Assembly: GCA_016284975.1 (NCBI GenBank)
Contig: JAEEPV010000321.1
Coordinates: 1-6,827 of the forward strand
Source of the DNA: Solobacterium sp.
Lineage (GTDB): Bacteria; Bacillota_I; Bacilli_A; Erysipelotrichales; Erysipelotrichaceae
Length of the DNA: 6,827 nucleotides
Reading direction: 5' to 3'
The notes under the pieces were generated by a model. That model ran no database searches, was not told where the DNA came from, and saw nothing but the letters and a program-made list of their open reading frames with translations. Positions 1 to 5,375 of the stretch are shown piece by piece (the stretch's first letter is position 1; every line of letters begins with the position of its first letter). The position numbers were made by a program, and so were the translations under genes.

Positions 1-138
1 GTAGCAGGCGGATTTGTGATTCTGCTTGGAACATTGACCGGCTGGATCAGTCCTGGATTGATGGTCGCTGTTGCAGCTGTCATGGTAATCGTGCCCTGTG
101 CCTATTCTTTCTATCTCCATGAACGGAAGGGACTCTGA
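1..138 (+). CDS. C-terminal end of an unidentified integral membrane protein (partial)
   Basis: The reading frame is open from the first base and ends at TGA 136-138, giving the last 45 residues of a protein whose start lies outside the window. What is visible is two hydrophobic stretches (about residues 1-13 and 20-35) separated by a short turn (WISPG). A charged, probably cytoplasmic tail follows, ending HERKGL. The pattern of a final helix with a Pro followed by Tyr/Phe residues and a basic tail resembles the end of small SdpI-like or DUF3784-like membrane proteins of Firmicutes, but 45 residues are too few to assign a family. Its transcript probably ends at the terminator at 256-289. Confidence 0.6.
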   Translation, partial: VAGGFVILLGTLTGWISPGLMVAVAAVMVIVPCAYSFYLHERKGL

Positions 139-255
139 GGCCGGATTTGGGGAATATGGCAATTTTCGCCAATCTTTCACATTTCATACCAGCAGTCAGC
201 GTTATCATTAAGATGTAAATATTGATATTACTATTTCTTTCCCCCTATTAGAAAC

Positions 256-289
256 AGGATTTGTTGAGAAACAGATCCTTTTCTTTTTT
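256..289 (+). terminator. Rho-independent terminator
   Basis: AGGATTTGTT (256-265) pairs with AACAGATCCT (270-279) as a 10-bp stem containing one G-U pair and closed by a GAGA loop. A ten-base tract of nine T and one C follows (280-289). It most likely ends the transcript of the membrane protein that stops at 138. Alternatively it is the terminator half of an attenuating leader for the MntP-like gene 80 bases downstream. Confidence 0.82.
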
Positions 290-323
290 ATACATTAGGG
301 TCTGTTTGTATAGCAGGAATGGG

Positions 324-341
324 GTGGCCATTGGCTACAAT
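324..341 (+). promoter_or_regulatory. Candidate operator overlapping a possible -10 element
   Basis: GTGGCCATTGGCTAC (324-338) is an imperfect palindrome: six of seven arm positions pair around a central T331. It overlaps TACAAT (336-341), a plausible -10 hexamer. The site is about 30 bases ahead of the MntP-like start and the downstream operon encodes a TetR repressor, so it is a reasonable autoregulatory operator. No good -35 is seen at 16-18 bases, which weakens the promoter call. Confidence 0.35.
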
Positions 342-368
342 AGTAATGCAAAAGTGAGGATTTATAAG

Positions 369-941
369 ATGTATTTACTTCATGCGTTAATGATATTTCT
401 GGGACTGACCTTCAGCGGGTTTGTCGTCATGATGAATAAAGGGGCGACCCTTGGTAATCTGACACCGGTTAAAGCACTGCTGTTTTCGCTGATCACATCT
501 GCCGTAAATGTACTTGCGGTATTGGCGGGATATGCATTTTCTGTAATGTGCAAAGGAGTTCTTACTGAAAAAGCAGAAATCATAACTGCTTATGTGATCC
601 TTTTCTGTATCGGTATTTTCCTTACGGTAAGAGCCTGGCATACCAGAAATACAGAAGAGAAACTGGATCGCTCGTTTGATATGAAACAGTGTTTCCGTCT
701 GGCACTGAAGCACTCCTATGGAGTTGTCCTGGTCGGAGCCGGCTGTTTCCTGTTAGGTTTTGATCTCATGAAAGTCATCGTGATTGTTGCGTTAATGACA
801 CTGATCAGCGTATTGGCAGCGCTGTATGTCGGCTATCATTTTGGGTCAGGATTTTCCCGCACGGTTGGGATGAGCGGAGGAATTCTCATGATTCTGTTTA
901 CCGTCATACGGTTTGCGGAGTATCTTGGTACAAGAGGCTGA
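369..941 (+). CDS. MntP-like membrane protein lacking the conserved acidic residues
   Basis: A 190-residue protein with about six hydrophobic segments and a hydrophilic central loop (about 90-112), the size and layout of the MntP manganese exporter family (LysE-like fold, inner membrane). The N-terminus aligns without gaps to E. coli MntP as I remember it: G12, F18 and KGATL (24-28) coincide, and the second half (VGAG, residues 122-125; GG near 170) also follows MntP. The residues thought to handle Mn2+ are changed: D16 is Ser16, E47 is Asn47 and D118 is Gly118. Membership of the fold is therefore well supported but Mn2+ export is doubtful; the substrate is unknown. ATG 369 is chosen because GTGAGGA (354-360) precedes it at 8 bases. 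Upstream TTG 261 lies inside the terminator and would add a poorly hydrophobic extension. The next gene starts one base after the stop. Confidence 0.72.
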   Translation: MYLLHALMIFLGLTFSGFVVMMNKGATLGNLTPVKALLFSLITSAVNVLAVLAGYAFSVMCKGVLTEKAEIITAYVILFCIGIFLTVRAWHTRNTEEKLDRSFDMKQCFRLALKHSYGVVLVGAGCFLLGFDLMKVIVIVALMTLISVLAALYVGYHFGSGFSRTVGMSGGILMILFTVIRFAEYLGTRG

Positions 942-942
942 G

Positions 943-1491
943 ATGGTGATGGAAAGTCATAAGGAGCTGATGCGGTCCTATCTCTGTGAGAGCCTGAGAG
1001 AACTGATGGTCCGCTCATTATTTGAAAAAATAACAATCAAGCAGATCTGTGACAGAGCGGGTGTAATCCGGGCAACGTTCTATAACTATTTTGATGATAA
1101 ATATGACTGTCTCGGCAGTATCGTTCGCCAGGATATTGGCACACTACCGGAGGATGAAGATATCGAATCCTTTATCCGGCGGGTGCTGCAGACGATTGAA
1201 GAAAACCGGGATTTCTACAAAGCCGCTTATCAGGTCACCGGACAGAATGGCTTTGAGGAAATGGTTCGAAGCAGTCTTGCGGAGTTTCTTAAAGCATATC
1301 TGGATAAAAGGCGGAAGGAAAGCCTGCTGCCCAGGTATTCAAATGATCTGCTTTCCCGGTATTATTCGGAATGCATCGCATTTGATATCCGGGAATTTGT
1401 TTTCCGTGAAGAGCAGATGCAGGGGGTTGAAGGGATGACAAGAATGGTAATTGATCTCATGCATACCAGTCTTGTAGATCTGCTGAGGTAG
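943..1491 (+). CDS. TetR/AcrR-family transcriptional regulator
   Basis: A 182-residue DNA-binding protein. The N-terminal helix-turn-helix is typical TetR: KITIKQICDRAG (29-40) followed by the recognition-helix stretch ATFYNYFDDK (44-53), which matches the usual 'TFY.YF..K' signature. The C-terminal half (about 70-182) is the ligand/dimerisation part and resembles the DhaS-type TetR_C_8 domain common in Firmicutes; the ligand cannot be read from sequence. The start at ATG 943 follows AAGAGG (932-937) by five bases; ATG 949 is an alternative two codons later. The stop of the membrane protein (939-941) is one base before this start, so the two are almost certainly co-transcribed and translationally coupled. 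The natural inference is that this protein represses its own operon, perhaps at the palindrome 324-338. Confidence 0.88.
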   Translation: MVMESHKELMRSYLCESLRELMVRSLFEKITIKQICDRAGVIRATFYNYFDDKYDCLGSIVRQDIGTLPEDEDIESFIRRVLQTIEENRDFYKAAYQVTGQNGFEEMVRSSLAEFLKAYLDKRRKESLLPRYSNDLLSRYYSECIAFDIREFVFREEQMQGVEGMTRMVIDLMHTSLVDLLR

Positions 1492-1492
1492 G

Positions 1493-1521
1493 TTGTAAAA
1501 CAGGGGAATTTGTATTATATA
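1493..1521 (+). promoter_or_regulatory. Candidate promoter of tRNA-Arg (and argS)
   Basis: TTGTAA (1493-1498) and TATATA (1516-1521) are separated by 17 bases, each matching the sigma-A consensus at four of six positions. Transcription would start near 1528, about 30 bases before the mature tRNA. The same stretch contains an inverted repeat, GGGAATT (1504-1510) with AATTCCC (1544-1550). No terminator is seen after the TetR stop at 1491, so some readthrough from upstream is possible. Confidence 0.5.
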
Positions 1522-1558
1522 TAAGTGGCGGTTTTCGATAACGAATTCCCGTCAGAAT

Positions 1559-1632
1559 GCGCCGATAGCTCAACTGGATAGAGTGTCTGGCTACGAACCA
1601 GGAGGTTGCGGGTTCGATTCCTGCTCGGCGCG
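1559..1632 (+). tRNA. tRNA-Arg(ACG)
   Basis: The full cloverleaf can be drawn. The acceptor stem GCGCCGA (1559-1565) pairs with TCGGCGC (1625-1631), with discriminator G1632. The D stem is GCTC/GAGT. The anticodon stem (1586-1590 with 1598-1602) holds loop CTACGAA with anticodon ACG at 1593-1595. The T stem GCGGG/CCTGC carries loop TTCGATT (1613-1619). CCA is not encoded (CTG follows) and must be added after transcription. In bacteria the ACG anticodon is normally converted to ICG by TadA and reads CGU/CGC/CGA. The D, anticodon and T stems each contain one G-U pair. The gene sits 54 bases upstream of argS, which encodes its synthetase. Confidence 0.96.
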
Positions 1633-1639
1633 CTGCTGG

Positions 1640-1664
1640 AAAAAAGCCTGCGGGGGCTTTTTTT
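1640..1664 (+). terminator. Terminator or attenuator between tRNA-Arg and argS
   Basis: AAAAAGCC (1641-1648) pairs with GGCTTTTT (1655-1662) around a six-base loop, with a seven-T run (1658-1664). It begins eight bases after the tRNA and ends only 22 bases before the argS start codon. That leaves no room for a separate argS promoter downstream. It probably ends most tRNA transcripts, and argS would be expressed from those that read through. Confidence 0.75.
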
Positions 1665-1686
1665 GTAAAAGAGTGAGGTTAGCGAT

Positions 1687-3336
1687 ATGAGCGATTTTGA
1701 ACATCTGATCTATGACGCGGTAAAAGAAGCGGTACAGACGGTCTATGGCATCGATGCAGAAGGCATGCTGGTGGTGGAAACACCGCGTGATCCGAAAATG
1801 GGTGATTACAGTACAAGCATTGCGATGCGCCTTGCAAAACAGCTTCGAAAGCGACCCACTGAAATCGCAGAACCGATTGCGGAACATCTGAGAACGCATT
1901 TTTCTCAGGCAAAATCGGTTGAAGTCGCAAATCCCGGATTCATCAATTTCCGCATTTCGGAAAGCTCTCTGACCGAAATGATCGGAAAGATCATTGAAGC
2001 CGGAGATGCCTATGGCACAAATGATTCCGGTAAAGGAAAGAAAGTGCTGGTTGAGTGGGTTTCCGCGAATCCGACCGGTGAACTTCACTGCGGACATGCC
2101 CGTAATGCCGCATGGGGTGACGGAATCTGCCGGCTGATGGAAGCCAGCGGATACGATGTTTTGCGGGAGTATTATGTCAACGATGCCGGCAATCAGATCG
2201 TCATGCTTGGCGAATCTCTCATTTCCCGTTATTTCGAGTATTTTGGGAAGGAATATCCGCTTCCGGAAGATGGCTATCATGCGGAAGATGTGAAAAAGAT
2301 TGCGTTTGAAATTGCTGAAAAAGACGGGGATAAATGGCTTGAAGCAGATCCGAAGGAACGTCTTGCGTACTTCATGCAGGAGGGAAAGAGCAGAGAACTG
2401 AAGAAGATCGATGAAGATCTCAAACTGTATGGGGTAAGAATTGATTCCTGGATCCATGAAACACTGTTTTATGAGAATGACAGAGAGCGGATCAACACGG
2501 TTCTGAAACGCATGGATGATCTTGGACTGACCTATGAAAAGGACGGAGCTCTTTGGTTTAAAAGCACCGAATACGGGGATGATAAAGACCGTGTTTTGAA
2601 GAAAAGTGATGGAACACTTTCGTACATGACACCGGATATCGCCAACCATGTATACAAGGTTGAACGCGGTTATCCGAAACTGATTGACCTCTGGGGTGCT
2701 GATCACCACAGTTATGTAACACGTATGAAGGCGGCGCTCCGGGCATTGGGTTATCCGGAAGATACTCTGACAGTTGATTTGATTCAGATGGTCCGGATGG
2801 TGGAAGACGGAAAAGAAGTTAAGATGTCCAAGCGCACCGGCAATGCAATCACGATTCGAGAACTCTGCGAGGATGTTGGTGTAGATGCGGCAAGATGGTT
2901 CTTTGTTTCAAAAGATGTTGCGACGCACATGGACTTTGACATGAAGCTTGCCCGTACCAAGACGAATGAGAATCCGGTTTATTACTGTCAGTATGCATAC
3001 AGCCGTATGCATTCGATTCTGGAAAAGGCAGAAGGGTTTGAGACGGCAGAAGATTTCGATCAGCTGAATGATGAGAAAGAACTTCTGATCCTCAAGATGC
3101 TGAGCGACTTCCCGAATCATGTTGGAGAAGCGGCACTGATGCGGAAACCGAACAAGATCGCGGATTATATTCTGTCACTGGTCAAGGTTTACCACAGTTA
3201 TTACAACAGCTGTCGTGTCATCAATGCGGAAGATCCAAAACTGACATCTCAGCGTCTTGCACTGGTAAAAGCAACCAGCATCACATTAAAAAATGCACTG
3301 AATCTCATCGGAGTCAGTGCACCGGAAAGCATGTAA
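1687..3336 (+). CDS. argS: Arginyl-tRNA synthetase
   Basis: A 549-residue cytoplasmic class I aminoacyl-tRNA synthetase that charges tRNA-Arg with arginine at the expense of ATP. The order of domains is complete. The N-terminal Add-1 tRNA-binding domain is at about 1-90. The Rossmann catalytic core has the HIGH motif as HCGH (134-137) in the ArgRS context ANPTGELHCGHARN, the family stretch YVNDAGNQ (163-170), GADHHSYV (337-344) and the KMSK loop (379-382). The C-terminal DALR anticodon-binding helical domain is at about 430-549. Length is normal for a bacterial ArgRS. The start ATG 1687 follows GTGAGG (1673-1678) by eight bases. The gene is preceded by tRNA-Arg and a terminator hairpin instead of a T-box leader, so expression is likely tied to the tRNA promoter. 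It converges on the pyruvate kinase-like gene. Confidence 0.98.
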   Translation: MSDFEHLIYDAVKEAVQTVYGIDAEGMLVVETPRDPKMGDYSTSIAMRLAKQLRKRPTEIAEPIAEHLRTHFSQAKSVEVANPGFINFRISESSLTEMIGKIIEAGDAYGTNDSGKGKKVLVEWVSANPTGELHCGHARNAAWGDGICRLMEASGYDVLREYYVNDAGNQIVMLGESLISRYFEYFGKEYPLPEDGYHAEDVKKIAFEIAEKDGDKWLEADPKERLAYFMQEGKSRELKKIDEDLKLYGVRIDSWIHETLFYENDRERINTVLKRMDDLGLTYEKDGALWFKSTEYGDDKDRVLKKSDGTLSYMTPDIANHVYKVERGYPKLIDLWGADHHSYVTRMKAALRALGYPEDTLTVDLIQMVRMVEDGKEVKMSKRTGNAITIRELCEDVGVDAARWFFVSKDVATHMDFDMKLARTKTNENPVYYCQYAYSRMHSILEKAEGFETAEDFDQLNDEKELLILKMLSDFPNHVGEAALMRKPNKIADYILSLVKVYHSYYNSCRVINAEDPKLTSQRLALVKATSITLKNALNLIGVSAPESM

Positions 3337-3347
3337 TTCCAACTGTC

Positions 3348-3401
3348 ATAAAACTCTGCCTGGAACCATATCACACGATATTGATTCCGGCAGAGTTTTA
3401 T
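3348..3401. terminator. Bidirectional terminator between convergent genes
   Basis: A perfect 13-bp stem (3348-3360 with 3389-3401) has the arm core AAAACTCTGCC/GGCAGAGTTTT. It extends inward past a bulged T3361 as GGAA/TTCC (3362-3365 with 3385-3388). Both strands end the stem in a T run (TTTTA), so it can serve argS on + and the pyruvate kinase-like gene on -. It fills nearly all of the 73-base gap between their stop codons. Confidence 0.75.
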
Positions 3402-3409
3402 TGTGTCAT

Positions 3410-4390
3410 TCAGCAGTCCGATTCATGTGTCTTCAGCCAGCGTTCTGCAGCAGCTGCAGTATCGTAAAGTACTTTGATGACTTCAGCAGGATAGTCACCG
3501 ACCGCAGTCTCATTGGTTACCATGACGGCAGAAGCACCGTCTGTTACAGCGTTGAAGATATCGGATACTTCAGCCCGGGTAGGTATCGGATTGTGAATCA
3601 TGCTGGTAAGCATCTGTGTAACGACAAGAAAGGGGACATTCTGTTTTCTGCAGGCAGCCGCAATATCCTTTTGTACGCCCGGAAGTTCGCTCAGCGGCAC
3701 ATCATTGCCAAGATCTCCTCTTGCGATCACGATCATATCGGAGTTCGCAATGATTTCCTCCAGATGTTCCAATCCGGTACGGTTTTCTATCTTGGAAAAG
3801 ATGCGGATCGAAGAACATCCGCAGCGGTTCAGTTCTTCTTTCAGCACCAGCAGATCGTCCGCATTTCGAACAAACGGCTGCATCACTGCGCTGACACCGA
3901 ATTCATTCGCGGCTGCCAGATTATCCCGGTCTGTTTGCGTTAATGCAGGCATCGGGAGATCCTTTCCAATGATCTTGATGCTTTTGCGGGAAGATAATAA
4001 ACCTCCGCGTCTGACGGTAAACTGACGGTTTTCATAAAACAACTCAATCTTCCCGTCATCGAGCAATACGGTATCCTGCTCTTCCAGCGCATCCGTTACG
4101 CATTTCGGAAGTGGTAGTGCATCCATTTCAAGCCGGTCATTTTCCTTCAGATCCCTTGGCTGTTCCAGACGTCCGAGACGAAGCTCCGGTCCCTGCAGAT
4201 CAATCAGCAGTTCACCTTTTACACCGGCAGCCTCAGCCGCCTCCTGATAACAGCGGATCATTTCGCTGCTTTCCTTCAGGCTGGCATGCGAAAGATTCAG
4301 CCGCATTCCGTTCATGCCTTCCTGAAACATTCGGATCAGAGTCTGCTGATCTCTGCAGGAGGGGCCAAGTGTTCCAAACAGTTCTATCAT
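3410..4390 (-). CDS. Pyruvate kinase-like protein lacking the C-terminal domain
   Basis: A 326-residue soluble protein homologous to the A/B domains of pyruvate kinase (phosphoenolpyruvate + ADP to pyruvate + ATP). Motifs in order: GTLGPS (6-11), RLNLSH (30-35), DLQGPELR (64-71), LPMPALTQTD (145-154), SKIEN with the catalytic Lys (199-203), the metal-binding ARGDLG (223-228), TQMLTSM (258-264) and PTRAEVSD (270-277). The B domain is short (about 75 residues). The roughly 120-residue C-terminal domain of normal enzymes is absent, with a stop after the barrel and a terminator right behind it. Thr in the canonical DTKGPE motif is Leu65 and Lys is Gln66. Activity is possible because the catalytic core remains, but tetramer formation and allostery should differ, and a separate full-length pyk is likely elsewhere. 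ATG 4390 is used because the protein begins at the family's first strand there; the only ribosome site is a weak GGAA close by, and an upstream frame overlaps the neighbouring gene. Confidence 0.85.
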   Translation of the reverse strand: MIELFGTLGPSCRDQQTLIRMFQEGMNGMRLNLSHASLKESSEMIRCYQEAAEAAGVKGELLIDLQGPELRLGRLEQPRDLKENDRLEMDALPLPKCVTDALEEQDTVLLDDGKIELFYENRQFTVRRGGLLSSRKSIKIIGKDLPMPALTQTDRDNLAAANEFGVSAVMQPFVRNADDLLVLKEELNRCGCSSIRIFSKIENRTGLEHLEEIIANSDMIVIARGDLGNDVPLSELPGVQKDIAAACRKQNVPFLVVTQMLTSMIHNPIPTRAEVSDIFNAVTDGASAVMVTNETAVGDYPAEVIKVLYDTAAAAERWLKTHESDC

Positions 4391-4405
4391 GATTCCATGA
4401 TAGCA

Positions 4406-4433
4406 GAAGAAAGGGAATCCAAAGTGAATTCCC
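4406..4433 (-). terminator. Small hairpin after the CobW-YcgQ fusion gene
   Basis: Immediately after the TAA of the upstream gene, GGGAAT (4433-4428 on -) pairs with ATTCCC (4418-4413), followed by TTTCTTCT. The six-base stem and broken T run suggest a weak or partial terminator, or an RNA-stabilising hairpin. It sits 22 bases ahead of the pyruvate kinase-like start, so some readthrough into that gene is plausible. Confidence 0.45.
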
Positions 4434-5375
4434 TTAACTGAAGTATACGTATGGATCTTCAAGCGCGTGGTAGAACTGAATGCGGCTGGCGTAGAGCACA
4501 ACGGTTTTGCCGCCGTTTTCCATTTCGATCGGCTTCAGTTCGCCTTCGACCTCTACCCAGTCACCGAGATTCATATCAGCGATATTGACGCCGGTTACGG
4601 TGATACCGCATAGATTGGTATCCGCTGCGCAGCATACCATGGCCTGTCTGCCGAGAATGAATGACTTCTCATAACCCGGTATCTTTTTGGAATAGATTCC
4701 CCGAAGGATGATCTTTTTGTTAAAGTATTTCTCCGGGTTTTCCATGCAGTCCATATACCAGAGTCCATAGTCGTCATCCTTGATATCAATGACATCCGCA
4801 TTGATGTCGAAGGGAAGGGTTCCGCTTTTCAGCTTGATCTGCTTTCCAAACGCTCCTTCGTAGAAGATCTGAGCTCTCCGGTTGATTGCCTTGATATTGC
4901 CTCTGAGCATCTGCCCGTTGGTTTCTTCTGTGCAGCGGTTGATAATGACAACATCACTGTATCGAAGCTGTTCAAACATGATGCCCCGCATATTGTTGAT
5001 ATAGGATTCAAAGGTCGTCGCGTCGACGGTAGAGAGAATCTCTACGAGCGGCCAGAACTCCGGAAAGGAAGCGAGAAACTTCGGATCCAGTGCTTCGGAG
5101 CCGTTCCATTCGATGAAAATCTGCGATGGATGATAGATCGTATCAAGCTCTTTCATTCGTTCCGGTGTCAGCTCTTCTACGGAATCAAAGTATTCCACAA
5201 AGACATGATGCTCATCCATCCAGTCCTGTTCATACTCGACTTCACCCTGTTCAAAACAGATGATCAGAGTGCGTTCGATTTTTTCCATGAAGTTTTCATC
5301 ACTCAGAGTATCCTTGATCAGCGTGGATTTTCCGCTGTCCAGGAAACCTGTAAACAGATATACCGGAGATGGCAT
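4434..5375 (-). CDS. CobW-like GTPase fused to a YcgQ/DUF1980-like domain
   Basis: A 313-residue protein without a signal peptide. The N-terminal half is a G3E (CobW/HypB/UreG) P-loop domain: Walker A GFLDSGKST (10-18), Walker B-like IFIEWNG (86-92) and, where NKxD should be, INRCTE (145-150). The CxCC metal site of zinc-handling CobW proteins is missing. The C-terminal part (about 190-313) resembles the OB-like domain of YcgQ (TIGR03943/DUF1980): GRQAMVCCAADT (242-253) then GDWVEVEGELKPI (271-283) and a closing VVLYASRIQ strand. In other Firmicutes YcgQ works with the YcgR permease in metal-related operons, and no such permease is in this window. The start codon overlaps the upstream stop by one base (TAATG), with GAGGTGAG in the tail of the upstream gene as its ribosome site, so the two are co-translated. 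The role is probably intracellular metal delivery or control of a transporter; the exact function is unknown. Confidence 0.8.
   Translation of the reverse strand: MPSPVYLFTGFLDSGKSTLIKDTLSDENFMEKIERTLIICFEQGEVEYEQDWMDEHHVFVEYFDSVEELTPERMKELDTIYHPSQIFIEWNGSEALDPKFLASFPEFWPLVEILSTVDATTFESYINNMRGIMFEQLRYSDVVIINRCTEETNGQMLRGNIKAINRRAQIFYEGAFGKQIKLKSGTLPFDINADVIDIKDDDYGLWYMDCMENPEKYFNKKIILRGIYSKKIPGYEKSFILGRQAMVCCAADTNLCGITVTGVNIADMNLGDWVEVEGELKPIEMENGGKTVVLYASRIQFYHALEDPYVYFS

Larger units (their letters stand above)
139..368. other. 230-base intergenic region upstream of the MntP-like gene
   Basis: No convincing gene is visible here. The region holds a strong terminator at 256-289 and a candidate operator/promoter at 324-341. 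Its first half is AT-rich and can form a small hairpin, TGGC/GCCA (157-160 with 168-171). GGGGAA (149-154) is complementary to TTCCCC (239-244), so a structured leader or 3' UTR is possible. I do not recognise the conserved core of the yybP-ykoY manganese riboswitch or any other riboswitch family in it. Confidence 0.5.

Noticed and set aside
139..300. yybP-ykoY manganese riboswitch ahead of the MntP-like gene
   Set aside because: The conserved core sequences of that riboswitch could not be found by eye; only loose complementarity is present.
261..368. Upstream TTG start extending the MntP-like protein by 36 residues
   Set aside because: It begins inside the terminator stem, lacks a ribosome site, and the extra residues do not resemble the family, whereas ATG 369 aligns exactly with residue 1 of MntP.
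1559..1632. tRNA gene as an integration site for a mobile element
   Set aside because: No integrase, no repeat of the tRNA 3' end and no phage-like genes are in the window; the neighbour is argS.
1633..1686. T-box riboswitch for argS
   Set aside because: There are only 54 bases between the tRNA and the start codon, too short for a T-box, and no specifier loop or T-box core sequence is seen.
1591..2709. 372-codon open frame on the - strand across tRNA-Arg and argS
   Set aside because: It lies opposite a complete, motif-bearing argS and a tRNA, shows no recognisable domain and is a compositional shadow.
3317..4025. Open + strand frames opposite the pyruvate kinase-like gene
   Set aside because: They run antisense to a protein with clear pyruvate kinase motifs and show no family features of their own.
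4391..4501. Upstream start extending the pyruvate kinase-like protein by 37 residues
   Set aside because: It would overlap the 3' end of the CobW-YcgQ gene and run through the hairpin; the homology starts at ATG 4390.
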